Below, piece by piece: positions 1-6,958 of a stretch of 9,414 nucleotides of DNA; the stretch's first letter is position 1, and each line of letters starts with the position of its first letter. Where the stretch lies: positions 1 to 9,414 of the forward strand of contig JAEYUX010000095.1 in NCBI GenBank assembly GCA_023432235.1. The letters run 5' to 3'. A program made the position numbers and the translations under genes. This DNA comes from Actinomycetes bacterium. GTDB taxonomy: Bacteria > Actinomycetota > Actinomycetes > Actinomycetales > Demequinaceae. Under the pieces are notes generated by a model. The model was not told the DNA's origin. It saw nothing but the letters and a program-made list of their open reading frames with translations, and did not search any database.

Positions 1-45
1 CGCCGCCCCCCCCCCCCGCCCCCCCCCCCCCCCCCCCCCCCGGGG
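1..45. repeat. C homopolymer at window edge
   Basis: Twelve C (6-17), one G, then 23 C (19-41) and GGGG (42-45). Read in the frame of the downstream permease it would encode about a dozen consecutive prolines, unlike any normal permease N terminus. The reverse complement is poly-G, a known no-signal artefact of two-colour short-read sequencing that accumulates at contig ends. I think this is an assembly-edge artefact rather than a biological tract. A real phase-variable tract is the less likely alternative. Confidence 0.7.
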
Positions 46-978
46 CCGGCTGCTACTGGCACCAAGAACCGGGTTCGCAAGTCCACCCCTTGGGGTGAGA
101 TCGCGCTCTTCACCGGTCCGGCGCTGGTCGTCTTCGCCACCTTCGTCATCTTGCCGGTCGTGCTGGCCGGCTACGTCTCCTTCTTCCACTGGGATGGAGG
201 CGGTGACCTCGGCAAGTTCATCGGTTTCGAGAACTACTCCAACGTCCTTAAGGACTCCGTCTTCATTTCCTCAATGAAGAACAACGCGTTCATCGTGGTG
301 ATGTCGCTACTCATTCAGGGCCCGCTCGCCCTGGGTGTGGCGCTCTTGATGAACCGCAAGCTCCGCTTCCGTGCGGCATTCCGCACGATGATTTTCGTTC
401 CTTACGTGGTGGCCGAGGTTATTGCAGGTGCGATGTGGCGCCTCATCCTCGACCAGCGCGGAGTGCTCAACACCGCACTGCTTCAGTTGGGCGTATTCGA
501 CAAGCCTGCCGACGCCATCGGCTGGCTGTCCGATACGGACCTCGTGATGTGGACCATGATGTTTGTGCTCACGTGGAAGTACGTGGGCCTCGCAATCATC
601 CTGTTCCTTGCGGGACTGCAGGGTGTCCCGGATGAGGTTCTTGAGGCGGCGTCTATCGATGGCGCGTCGTGGTGGCAAGTCCAACGACGCATCACGATTC
701 CGCTCCTCGGACCAACGATTCGCGTGTGGATGTTCTTGTCCATCATCGGTTCGATCCAGCTCTTCGATATGGCGCGACTACTGACTAACAACGGTGCGCC
801 ATTCGATACGACGTACACAATGGCGATGTTTGTCATCGACCGAGCAGTTCGCATGCGGCAGTACGGCTACGCAACTGCCGCGGCAATCGTCCTGTTCGTG
901 ATCTCGCTGACCGCTGCGTTGTTGTTCATGCGGTTCGTCATGCGTCGTGACAACCAAGGGGAAGGCGGTGCGGCATGA
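1..978 (+). CDS. Sugar ABC transporter permease, MalF/UgpA/LacF type (5' partial)
   Basis: One of two inner-membrane permease subunits of a CUT1-family ABC importer for sugars or oligosaccharides. The frame is open from base 1. The first membrane segment (about bases 103-186) begins before the first possible in-frame start codon, TTG at 151, so that codon cannot be the true start. The real start lies left of the window or is hidden by the C tract. About six hydrophobic helices are visible. The cytoplasmic EAA loop that docks on the ATPase is clear at bases 643-720, with EAA, then DGA, then a downstream proline. The stop codon overlaps the next permease start as ATGA (975-978), so the two are translationally coupled. 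The solute-binding protein expected upstream is not in the window. The family assignment is firm. The sugar cannot be read from the sequence. Confidence 0.9.
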   Translation, partial: RRPPPPPPPPPPPPGPAATGTKNRVRKSTPWGEIALFTGPALVVFATFVILPVVLAGYVSFFHWDGGGDLGKFIGFENYSNVLKDSVFISSMKNNAFIVVMSLLIQGPLALGVALLMNRKLRFRAAFRTMIFVPYVVAEVIAGAMWRLILDQRGVLNTALLQLGVFDKPADAIGWLSDTDLVMWTMMFVLTWKYVGLAIILFLAGLQGVPDEVLEAASIDGASWWQVQRRITIPLLGPTIRVWMFLSIIGSIQLFDMARLLTNNGAPFDTTYTMAMFVIDRAVRMRQYGYATAAAIVLFVISLTAALLFMRFVMRRDNQGEGGAA

Positions 979-1844
979 GTGCCGAGGTGACATCCGTCAA
1001 CAAGGGCGTGAAGCGCGGCAAGCGCAAGGCCACGAGGATTGGCGCCCCGGCGTACATCGCGGCGATTCTCGCAGCGGCGTTCTGCATCGTGCCGGTCTTG
1101 TACGTCATCTACTCAGGCTTCCGCTCGAGTGGTCAGTTGGCGGCAACGCCCGTTGGCCTGCCTCGTCCGATTGTCTGGTCGAACTACTCGCAGATCCTTG
1201 GCGATGGCGCGTTCTGGAAGATGATGTTCGCGTCGACCGTCATTGCCTTGTTCACCACGCTCGGTGTGGTGCTGCTCGGCGTGATGGCGGCGTACCCCCT
1301 TGCTCGTTACGAGTTCCGTGGCCGCGAGGGTATGTACACCTTCTTCACCGCTGGACTGCTGTTCCCGATCACGGTGGCGGCGCTCCCTCTGTACCTGGTG
1401 TTGCTCAAGCTGCATCTACCAGGAACTCCGTGGGGCCTTGTGTTGCCACAGATCGCGTTCCAGTTGCCAGTGACAGTGGTGATCCTTCGCCCGTTCGTCA
1501 AGGCGATCCCGAAGGAACTCGAAGAGGCCGCCGCCATTGACGGTGCTGGTCGCGTGCAGTTCTTCTTCCGGATTCTCTTGCGCCTCACCACCCCGGCACT
1601 CGTGACGGTGGGCGTGCTCGCGTTCGTCGGTTCATGGAACGCGTACCTGCTCCCGTTGCTCTTGGTACAGGGCTCGGAGTGGACCACGTTGCCGCTTGGC
1701 GTGGCGAGGTTCCAGACGGACCGGTCGCAAGACACCGCGCTCATCCTTGCGTTCCTCTCGTTGGCAATGTTGCCAGCCATCGCCTTCTTCACTCTGATGG
1801 AGAAGCGAATCGTGTCCGGTCTCACCGGAGCCGTGAAGGGATAA
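975..1844 (+). CDS. Sugar ABC transporter permease, MalG/AraQ/LacG type
   Basis: The second membrane subunit of the same CUT1 importer, 289 residues, normal for the family. A short basic N terminus rich in Lys and Arg (residues 10-21) precedes six predicted helices at about 24-48, 83-108, 119-145, 150-175, 207-231 and 253-274. The EAA loop lies at 184-209 (E184-A-A, D189-G190-A, P207), where the nucleotide-binding subunit engages. The ATG overlaps the stop of permease 1. A purine-rich stretch (954-963, AAGGGGAAGG) inside the upstream gene serves as ribosome-binding site. No ATPase gene follows. CUT1 importers often share one MsmK/MalK-type ATPase encoded elsewhere, which would explain its absence. 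The GH3 gene begins 3 bases after the stop, so the imported sugar is probably that enzyme's substrate. Confidence 0.93.
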   Translation: MSAEVTSVNKGVKRGKRKATRIGAPAYIAAILAAAFCIVPVLYVIYSGFRSSGQLAATPVGLPRPIVWSNYSQILGDGAFWKMMFASTVIALFTTLGVVLLGVMAAYPLARYEFRGREGMYTFFTAGLLFPITVAALPLYLVLLKLHLPGTPWGLVLPQIAFQLPVTVVILRPFVKAIPKELEEAAAIDGAGRVQFFFRILLRLTTPALVTVGVLAFVGSWNAYLLPLLLVQGSEWTTLPLGVARFQTDRSQDTALILAFLSLAMLPAIAFFTLMEKRIVSGLTGAVKG

Positions 1845-1847
1845 TCA

Positions 1848-4121
1848 ATGACTGCCTCAACTCCCGCCGCCCCCAGCGAGCGGGTGCTGGCCCTCGTTGC
1901 CCAGATGACGCTGGACGAGAAACTCGCTCAGATCGTCGGCTTCTGGGAAGGGGAGGAGGGCGACTCCGTCGCCCCCCTCCAGGGCGAACTCAGCTCCACG
2001 GGTCGTTTGGACGATGCAATTGCGCATGGTCTCGGGCACCTCACGCGGGTGTACGGAACTAATCCGCATGACCCGAACGAGCGGGCGAAGTATCTATGGA
2101 TGCGTCAGCGCCAGCTCACGGAGAACACCCGACTCGGCATTCCGGCGTTGGTCCACGAGGAGATCCTCACGGGGCTTTCGGCATGGAAGGCTGCGACGTT
2201 CCCCACGCCATTAGCGTGGGGCGCAACCGGTAACACTGCCTTGATCGAGCGGATGGGTGAACTCATCGGCCGTTCGATGACGGAACTGGGGATCCACCAA
2301 GGTCTCGCGCCCGTGCTCGATGTGGTGCGCGATGCCCGGTGGGGCCGTGTTGAGGAGTGCATTAGCGAGGACCCGTACCTCGTTGGTGAAATCGGCGTTG
2401 CGTACGTGAAGGGTGTCCAAGCGCATGGCGCGCACGCCACCCTCAAGCACTTTGTCGGTTACTCAGCATCCAAGGCGGGCCGCAACTTCGCACCCGTTTC
2501 GGTGGGCCCTCGCGAGCTTGCCGATGTGCTCATGGTGCCGTTCGAGATGGCGATCCTCGATGCAAACGCACGGTCGGTGATGCACTCGTATGCCGAGATT
2601 GACGGCGTGCCGGTTGCCTCGAGCGTCGAACTCCTCACTGGCGTCTTGCGCGACCAGTGGGGATTCGACGGCACGGTTGTGGCCGACTACTTTGGCGTCG
2701 CGTTTCTCAACATCCTTCACGACATCGCGCCGGATCACGCCGACGCTGCCCGCCAGGCACTTCAGGCGGGCGTCGACATCGAGTTGCCGACGGGTGACGC
2801 GTACCTGGTTCCGCTCAAGGCGGCAATCGAGGATGGTCGCGTTGACGAGGCTCTCGTTGACCGCGCGTTGACGCGTGCGCTCATGCAGAAGGAAGAGTTG
2901 GGTCTGCTCGACGCTGACTTCAGTGGAGAGCCTCCGAGCGGCGTTGACCTCGACAGCCCCGAGCACCGCGAGGTGGCGAGGCTGATCGCCGAGCAGTCGA
3001 TCGTCCTTGTGTCGAACGACGGTACGTTGCCGTTGCCCGCCACCGGCAAGAAGTACGCGGTGATCGGTCCCAACGCCGACAGCTACCAAGCACTCTTCGG
3101 TTGCTACTCCTTCTCCAACCATGTGTTGTCACAGCGGCCTGGAGTGGAACTCGGTTTCGAAGCCCCCACGTTCATCGAGGGCTTCCGCGCAGAGTTCGGT
3201 GACGACGTCACGGTGGCTCGTGGTTGCAACGTGAACGACGACGACCGTTCGGGCTTTGCCGACGCCGTCGCCGCAGCGTCGGCCGCTGATACGGCTGTTG
3301 TTGTGGTTGGAGACCTCGCGGGGCTCTTTGGACGCGGCACCGTGGGTGAGGGTTGCGATACCGACGATCTCGAACTGCCGGGCGTTCAGCGCGAGTTGGT
3401 CGAGGCGATTCTCGACACCGGCACTCCTGTGGTGCTCGTGCTGATCACGGGCCGTCCGTACGCGGTGAAGTGGGCTGTTGAACGCTGCGCCGCTGTCGTC
3501 CAGGCGTTCTTCCCTGGCGAGGAGGGCGCGTCGGCGATGGCAGGTGTGCTGTCAGGCCGGGTGAACCCGTCGGGGCGTCTGCCCGTCACGTTGCCGCGTT
3601 CCGCTGGTGCGCAGCCGTACACCTACCTCCACCCGCAGCTTGGCGGGGACGGCGAGGTGTCGAACCTGCTCAACAGCCCAGCTGCTGTCTTCGGCCATGG
3701 ACTGTCGTACACGAAGTTCGAGTACGGCTCGCTCAAGGTCCCGGCAGAGGTGGGGACTGACGACGCGATCACAGCAAGCGTGACCGTGACGAACACGGGC
3801 GAGCGATTCGGCGGGCACGTCGTGCAGTTGTACGCGCGCGACCCGTGGGCATCGATTACACGACCGCTCGCACAGTTGGTTGGGTATGCGCGCGTTGAAC
3901 TCGACCCAGGCGAATCCGCCACCGTCACGTTCTCGGTGCCGACGGCTCGCGTCGCCTTCACGGGCCGTGATCTCAAGCGCATCGTGGAGCCGGGCGAGCT
4001 GAGGCTGTGGTGTGGCGACTCCGCCACTAAGGCAGTCGAAGCGACCACCACATTGGTGGGCGACGTTCACGAGGTCACCATCCGTTCGCCGCGTCTGACG
4101 ACGGCGACTATCAGCGCGTAG
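1848..4121 (+). CDS. Glycoside hydrolase family 3 (beta-glucosidase/beta-xylosidase type)
   Basis: A retaining exo-glycosidase of 757 residues that should release terminal beta-linked sugars from imported oligosaccharides in the cytosol. No signal peptide is present. Domains in order: GH3 N-terminal TIM barrel (about 15-345), GH3 C-terminal alpha/beta sandwich (about 385-620), and an Fn3-like domain (about 635-705). Key sites are the KHF motif (K200-H201), the ARWGR segment (163-167), and D280 in a VVADY context as the expected nucleophile. E501 in a GEGCD context is a candidate acid/base, followed by the LPG.Q signature at 510-514. The start is supported by a Shine-Dalgarno (AAGGGA, 1836-1841) inside the end of the permease gene. 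The gene is the last of the transporter operon. Family members act on glucosides, xylosides or others, so the exact substrate (cello-, xylo- or xyloglucan-derived) is not decided here. Confidence 0.93.
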   Translation: MTASTPAAPSERVLALVAQMTLDEKLAQIVGFWEGEEGDSVAPLQGELSSTGRLDDAIAHGLGHLTRVYGTNPHDPNERAKYLWMRQRQLTENTRLGIPALVHEEILTGLSAWKAATFPTPLAWGATGNTALIERMGELIGRSMTELGIHQGLAPVLDVVRDARWGRVEECISEDPYLVGEIGVAYVKGVQAHGAHATLKHFVGYSASKAGRNFAPVSVGPRELADVLMVPFEMAILDANARSVMHSYAEIDGVPVASSVELLTGVLRDQWGFDGTVVADYFGVAFLNILHDIAPDHADAARQALQAGVDIELPTGDAYLVPLKAAIEDGRVDEALVDRALTRALMQKEELGLLDADFSGEPPSGVDLDSPEHREVARLIAEQSIVLVSNDGTLPLPATGKKYAVIGPNADSYQALFGCYSFSNHVLSQRPGVELGFEAPTFIEGFRAEFGDDVTVARGCNVNDDDRSGFADAVAAASAADTAVVVVGDLAGLFGRGTVGEGCDTDDLELPGVQRELVEAILDTGTPVVLVLITGRPYAVKWAVERCAAVVQAFFPGEEGASAMAGVLSGRVNPSGRLPVTLPRSAGAQPYTYLHPQLGGDGEVSNLLNSPAAVFGHGLSYTKFEYGSLKVPAEVGTDDAITASVTVTNTGERFGGHVVQLYARDPWASITRPLAQLVGYARVELDPGESATVTFSVPTARVAFTGRDLKRIVEPGELRLWCGDSATKAVEATTTLVGDVHEVTIRSPRLTTATISA

Positions 4122-4187
4122 CGACAGAGGGGCCAGCATCCGTCACAAGGCGGCGACGCGGTGCTGGCCCCCTGTCGCTCGTCTTTT
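4121..4187 (+). terminator. Long hairpin terminator of the transporter-GH3 operon
   Basis: The arms 4121-4138 and 4162-4178 pair over 17 bp with one bulged A (4128). The stem then continues through T4139-G4161 and C4140-G4160 to four more pairs (4141-4144 with 4155-4158). The 3' flank contains TTTT (4184-4187). The 5' arm begins on the last base of the GH3 stop codon. The gene order makes this the operon end. Confidence 0.85.
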
Positions 4188-4232
4188 CGTGGCGGCGGCG
4201 GGCCTGCTGTCGCCCCGTGACACACTGGCGTG

Positions 4233-5186
4233 ATGATCACCGTTTCGGTTCCTTCTGACGACGTTGCGCAGGCGCTTGGGGACATGGGCGACAACGCGCG
4301 AGTTGTCGTGTGGAACCCCGCTGAAGCCGACGCTCCTGAGGCTGAGCGCGATCGCATCACCATTGCGTGCCTCGCCCATTACACAGGCGGCCGCACCGTG
4401 TACGGCCGTTTGGGTCGGTGCGCGAATCTCAAGGTGATTCAGATCCCCTCAGCGGGTTATGAGCACGCCGCGCCCTTTGTGCCGGCAGGCGTTGTGCTTG
4501 CCAACGCACGGGGAGTTCACGACTCGCGTGTGGCCGAAATGACGCTGGGGCTCATCGTGGCTCAGCGTCGGCACCTCCCTCAGTTCTTCGATGCTCAGCG
4601 CCGCGGTGTGTGGGAGCCCGTGTGGTTCACACGGGGGCTCGCCGACGGCCGCGCGTTGATCGTTGGCTATGGGTCAATCGGGGCGGCGATCGCGACGCGC
4701 CTGCGCGCATGCGAAGTGCACGTCGAGGGCGTGGCCCGCACCGCGCGTGTCGAAGAGGACGGCACCGTGGTGCATGCCGTGGCGGACCTGCTTGAGGTGC
4801 TCCCGCTGTTCGACATCGTGATTGTGGTGACGCCGCATGACGAAAGCACCGACAAACTCTTCAATGCGGCGGCGCTCGCGGCGATGCCCGACGGCGCCAT
4901 GTTGGTCAATGTGGGCCGGGGCAAAGTTGTCGATACCGATGCGCTCCTTGCCGAGCTGCAATCGCGTCGGCTTCACGCCGTGCTTGACGTCACGGACCCT
5001 GAGCCGCTGCCGGAAGGTCACCCACTCTGGACTGCGCCGCAGTGCATCATCGTCCCGCACATTGCTGGGGGAGAGGATTTGACGAACTGGCGCTTTACGT
5101 CGCTTGTGCGCGAGCAGGTTGATGCGATTCGTGAGGGCCGTCACGCGGTGAACGCCGTGATGACGGGCTCCGCACCCCGGGGCTAG
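4233..5186 (+). CDS. D-isomer-specific 2-hydroxyacid dehydrogenase (NAD(P)-dependent)
   Basis: An oxidoreductase of about 317 residues that interconverts a 2-hydroxyacid and a 2-ketoacid. Numbered from the alternative GTG at 4230, the Rossmann motif GYGSIG is at 146-151. The catalytic triad is R230 (in a VNVGRGK context), E258 (in a DPEPLPEGHPLW context) and H277 (in a PHIAGG context). The substrate domain (about 1-95) is divergent, as is usual, and does not fix the substrate. Glyoxylate/hydroxypyruvate reductase or a phosphoglycerate-dehydrogenase-like enzyme are both possible. I prefer the ATG at 4233: no clear Shine-Dalgarno precedes it, and a CACACT box (4221-4226) sits 6 bases upstream, the spacing seen at other starts in this window. 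It follows the GH3 terminator and is probably monocistronic. Confidence 0.88.
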   Translation: MITVSVPSDDVAQALGDMGDNARVVVWNPAEADAPEAERDRITIACLAHYTGGRTVYGRLGRCANLKVIQIPSAGYEHAAPFVPAGVVLANARGVHDSRVAEMTLGLIVAQRRHLPQFFDAQRRGVWEPVWFTRGLADGRALIVGYGSIGAAIATRLRACEVHVEGVARTARVEEDGTVVHAVADLLEVLPLFDIVIVVTPHDESTDKLFNAAALAAMPDGAMLVNVGRGKVVDTDALLAELQSRRLHAVLDVTDPEPLPEGHPLWTAPQCIIVPHIAGGEDLTNWRFTSLVREQVDAIREGRHAVNAVMTGSAPRG

Positions 5187-5201
5187 AACGCCGCCAAAAG
5201 C

Positions 5202-5235
5202 CAAGTGGCTGAGCGCCGTTGCGCCCAGCCACTTG
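5202..5235. terminator. Shared hairpin between convergent genes
   Basis: An inverted repeat of 10 bp (5202-5211 with 5226-5235), one A-C mismatch, then 4 more pairs closed by a CGTT tetraloop (5217-5220). It lies between the stop at 5186 and the stop of the opposite-strand reductase at 5257. On the - strand it is followed within 2 bases by TTTT, so it is a better intrinsic terminator for the reductase. On the + strand no T-run follows. Confidence 0.75.
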
Positions 5236-5256
5236 TCACACTTCGATGAGATGCGG

Positions 5257-5922
5257 TTACGCCCGGAAACGCCTCGGGTTCGCAATCGCTCCGACAAAAC
5301 TGCCGGTGACGCCGGCTCGCTGCATCGCAACGGCCGCAGGTGCCGGGATCCCAACGGCGGGCGACTGCGGAACTGCGGTTGTTTCAGACACGCGCAACTG
5401 GTGGGCGACATAGCCGCGAGCGGCGTGCAGGAAGGACGCGAGTTCGTCAGCCAACTGGACATCGACAATCGTGTCGTTGTCCCCAAAGAACTCGGGAGCA
5501 ACCTCGAGCGTGTATTCGGGCTGGCGCATGACGACAGCGTCAAGCGGCGTGAGCGCCGAGCGAACCTGCTGAAGCGCGGCGAACGTCGAGCTGGGGTGAC
5601 GAGTGACTCCCGCGATCGCGACGGGCTTGCCCGCCAACACGCTGTGAGGCATCGAGGTCCACTCAAGAGCGTTCTTGATCGCGCCTGTCACTCCGCTGAG
5701 GTACTGCGTGACGTAGATGACCACGCCGTCGAGTTCGCTGAGGTGATCCCGGAAAGCGGATGCCTCTGCAGGCACGTCTCCAGAGGGGACAAAAGCGGGC
5801 AGGTCCGCGATGCGGACGTGTTCCAAGGTGACACCGTCTCCGATGTACCGACGTGATGCGTCAAAAAGTCGGGTGTTAAGGCCGGGGTCGCCCAACGCTC
5901 CCATAATCAATCCGATACGCAC
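5257..5922 (-). CDS. NAD(P)H-dependent FMN reductase-like flavoprotein
   Basis: A flavodoxin-fold protein of 221 residues in the NADPH-dependent FMN reductase family. Such enzymes bind FMN and pass electrons from NAD(P)H to flavin, quinones or azo compounds. The first strand and phosphate loop are at residues 1-20 (VRIGLIMGAL, then GDPGLN). The isoalloxazine-side motif is at 66-90 (DGVVIYVTQYLSGVTG, then KNALEW). Both depart from the usual GS.R..S.N and TPEYN forms: the loop lacks Arg and Ser, and Q73-Y74 replaces Glu-Tyr. The core ends near 173, and a 48-residue Ala/Pro-rich tail follows with no motif I recognise. The GTG at 5922 is chosen because a strong Shine-Dalgarno precedes it and the first beta strand begins at once. 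An ATG at 6060 would add about 46 implausible residues. It lies downstream of the tipA-like gene on the same strand, with a 166-base gap that may hold its own promoter. Confidence 0.82.
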   Translation of the reverse strand: MRIGLIMGALGDPGLNTRLFDASRRYIGDGVTLEHVRIADLPAFVPSGDVPAEASAFRDHLSELDGVVIYVTQYLSGVTGAIKNALEWTSMPHSVLAGKPVAIAGVTRHPSSTFAALQQVRSALTPLDAVVMRQPEYTLEVAPEFFGDNDTIVDVQLADELASFLHAARGYVAHQLRVSETTAVPQSPAVGIPAPAAVAMQRAGVTGSFVGAIANPRRFRA

Positions 5923-5925
5923 GGA

Positions 5926-5934
5926 CCCTCCTCC
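5926..5934 (-). promoter_or_regulatory. Shine-Dalgarno deciding the GTG start of the reductase
   Basis: On the - strand this reads GGAGGAGGG, with the GGAGG core 7 bases before the GTG at 5922. It is the strongest ribosome-binding site in the window and the reason to reject the longer reading from ATG 6060. Confidence 0.8.
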
Positions 5935-6088
5935 ATCTCTGTGCTTGTTGCATGAGATAACACCGTCTGAACACATGGGGGATTGCTCTGCATTCCCGAC
6001 GGCTAGAGCTATTCGATTTTTCGGATACGTCACCTCGCGACAAACGCGGGTTAGGACCATGGTCCCCCACGCCGCGAGTTATCGCATC
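5935..6088. other. Intergenic region between tipA-like gene and reductase
   Basis: Non-coding gap holding several dyads. An imperfect one at 5979-5997 has arms GGGATTGC and GCATTCCC, 7 of 8 pairs, with a 3-base loop. A perfect 12-bp palindrome, GGACCATGGTCC, lies at 6054-6065, inside arms CTCGCG (6034-6039) and CGCGAG (6073-6078) that are not concentric with it. The last pair could fold just after the tipA-like stop as a terminator or processing site, but no T-run follows. I see no convincing -35/-10 pair for the reductase. Confidence 0.35.
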
Positions 6089-6865
6089 TTATAGGTTCGT
6101 TTCTGCCCACACAGCGGCTGCGTCGCGCAGCAACGTGGCCGCGCCGGGGGCGACCTCGTCGTAGTGGCTGCGGAAGCGTTCATCATCTACATACATCTGC
6201 GTCAGAGACTTGTAGGCCTCAGCGTCGGGCGTCCAGATCTCGCTCAGCCACGCGTGGTGTCGTTCCACGATTTCCTGGACTTCTGGGCTGTCGGGGGCGA
6301 AGCCGACGCGGACGGCGGCGCCGAGTGCCTCGACGATCTCTTGGTCGGTGCGCATGTGCCGACGCTTGCCTTCCTCTCCCAAGCGCTGCCAGCTTGCGTT
6401 CGCGTTGTCGACGGCGTCGTCGCCCCAGCGCCCGCGCGCTTCGGGTTCGTATTTTTCGTGGTCGAAACCGTCGAAAATTTGGTGGGTCGTCATCGATTTT
6501 CCTTTCTCGAGTGAGTCGATGGTGCGCGCCACCGTCGCGGCGAGACGTGCATATCGGTCTCTTTCAGAGGTGAGGCCATTGAGGTGATCCCGCAGCAAGG
6601 CAATGACTGTGGCGGGATCGTCGGCGTTGACGATCTTTGCGATGCGATCAAGGCTCGTCCCCAATTCCCGCAACACAAGAATGTGCTGAAGGCGGAGGAG
6701 TTCTGGGCGGCCGTAATGGCGTCGGCCGTCGTTGCCTGTCCATGCCGGGGTGAGGAGCCCGGTGTGGTCATAGTGACGAAGAGTGCGGCTGGTGACACCA
6801 CTCATACGTGCCACTTGTGCGATGTCCCAATCAGCGTCGGCGTCGGCGGGGGAGGGCGTCGTCAT
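6089..6865 (-). CDS. TipA-like MerR-family transcriptional regulator
   Basis: A 258-residue transcription factor. The MerR winged helix-turn-helix occupies about residues 13-80, with the signature TSRTLRHYDHTGLL at 25-38. A coiled-coil dimer helix follows at about 85-122, then a TipAS ligand-recognition domain (about 130-255) with the family-like start IFDGFDHEKYEPEA. TipA proteins bind thiopeptides and other amphipathic ligands in this all-helical domain and activate their own promoter. The S. lividans protein can trap thiopeptides through a cysteine. This protein contains no cysteine, so covalent capture is impossible and a different, reversible ligand is likely. A good MerR operator lies in its promoter. 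An internal start at 6493 could give the ligand-binding domain alone. The nearest downstream gene on this strand is the FMN reductase-like gene, a possible second target. Confidence 0.92.
   Translation of the reverse strand: MTTPSPADADADWDIAQVARMSGVTSRTLRHYDHTGLLTPAWTGNDGRRHYGRPELLRLQHILVLRELGTSLDRIAKIVNADDPATVIALLRDHLNGLTSERDRYARLAATVARTIDSLEKGKSMTTHQIFDGFDHEKYEPEARGRWGDDAVDNANASWQRLGEEGKRRHMRTDQEIVEALGAAVRVGFAPDSPEVQEIVERHHAWLSEIWTPDAEAYKSLTQMYVDDERFRSHYDEVAPGAATLLRDAAAVWAETNL
6491..6505 (-). promoter_or_regulatory. Internal Shine-Dalgarno and ATG for a TipAS-like short product
   Basis: On the - strand AAAGGA (6505-6500) lies 6 bases before an in-frame ATG (6493-6491, Met125). The codons around it (GAG AAA GGA AAA TCG) include AAA and GGA, uncommon choices in this GC-rich gene. 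Translation from here would give a 134-residue protein that is exactly the ligand-binding domain. In Streptomyces, tipA makes TipAL and TipAS from one frame by the same device. Confidence 0.65.
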
Positions 6866-6871
6866 AAGACA

Positions 6872-6902
6872 AGCCTAGAAGTTGACGCAACGTCAACGTC
6901 AA
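6872..6902 (-). promoter_or_regulatory. MerR-type promoter and operator of the tipA-like gene
   Basis: On the - strand TTGACG (-35, 6902-6897) and TAGGCT (-10, 6877-6872) are separated by 19 bp, the over-long spacer typical of MerR-activated promoters. The perfect dyad GTTGACG-N3-CGTCAAC (6881-6897) fills the spacer, touching the -35 box by one base. The ATG at 6865 follows the -10 by 6 bases (6871-6866), so the transcript is probably leaderless. This geometry indicates autoregulation by the adjacent MerR protein. Confidence 0.8.
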
Positions 6903-6946
6903 GTGGCATTTTTCGGGTGTTGCGACGACCCCGCACCGAGCAGTCC

Positions 6947-6952
6947 TAGACT
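6947..6952 (+). promoter_or_regulatory. -10 box of ilvD, leaderless start
   Basis: TAGACT lies exactly 6 bases before the ilvD ATG at 6959, with no Shine-Dalgarno between. Only weak -35 candidates exist: GACGAC at 6924-6929, or TTGCGA at 6920-6925, whose 21-bp spacer is too long. Transcription would begin at or near the A of the ATG. Confidence 0.55.
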
Positions 6953-6958
6953 CCCCGT

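Noticed and set aside
151..978. Permease 1 starting at TTG 151
   Set aside because: The codon lies inside the first membrane helix and the open frame extends upstream to the window edge.
4674..5666. 330-codon open frame on the - strand across the dehydrogenase and reductase ends
   Set aside because: It overlaps two well-supported genes and spans the terminator, with Ser/Arg-rich nonsense composition and no motif.
5923..6060. N-terminal extension of the reductase to ATG at 6060
   Set aside because: The added residues do not match the flavodoxin fold, and a strong Shine-Dalgarno lies inside this stretch before the GTG at 5922.
6054..6065. 12-bp perfect palindrome as an operator
   Set aside because: A palindrome of this length is expected about twice by chance in a window of this size, and no promoter element is positioned around it.
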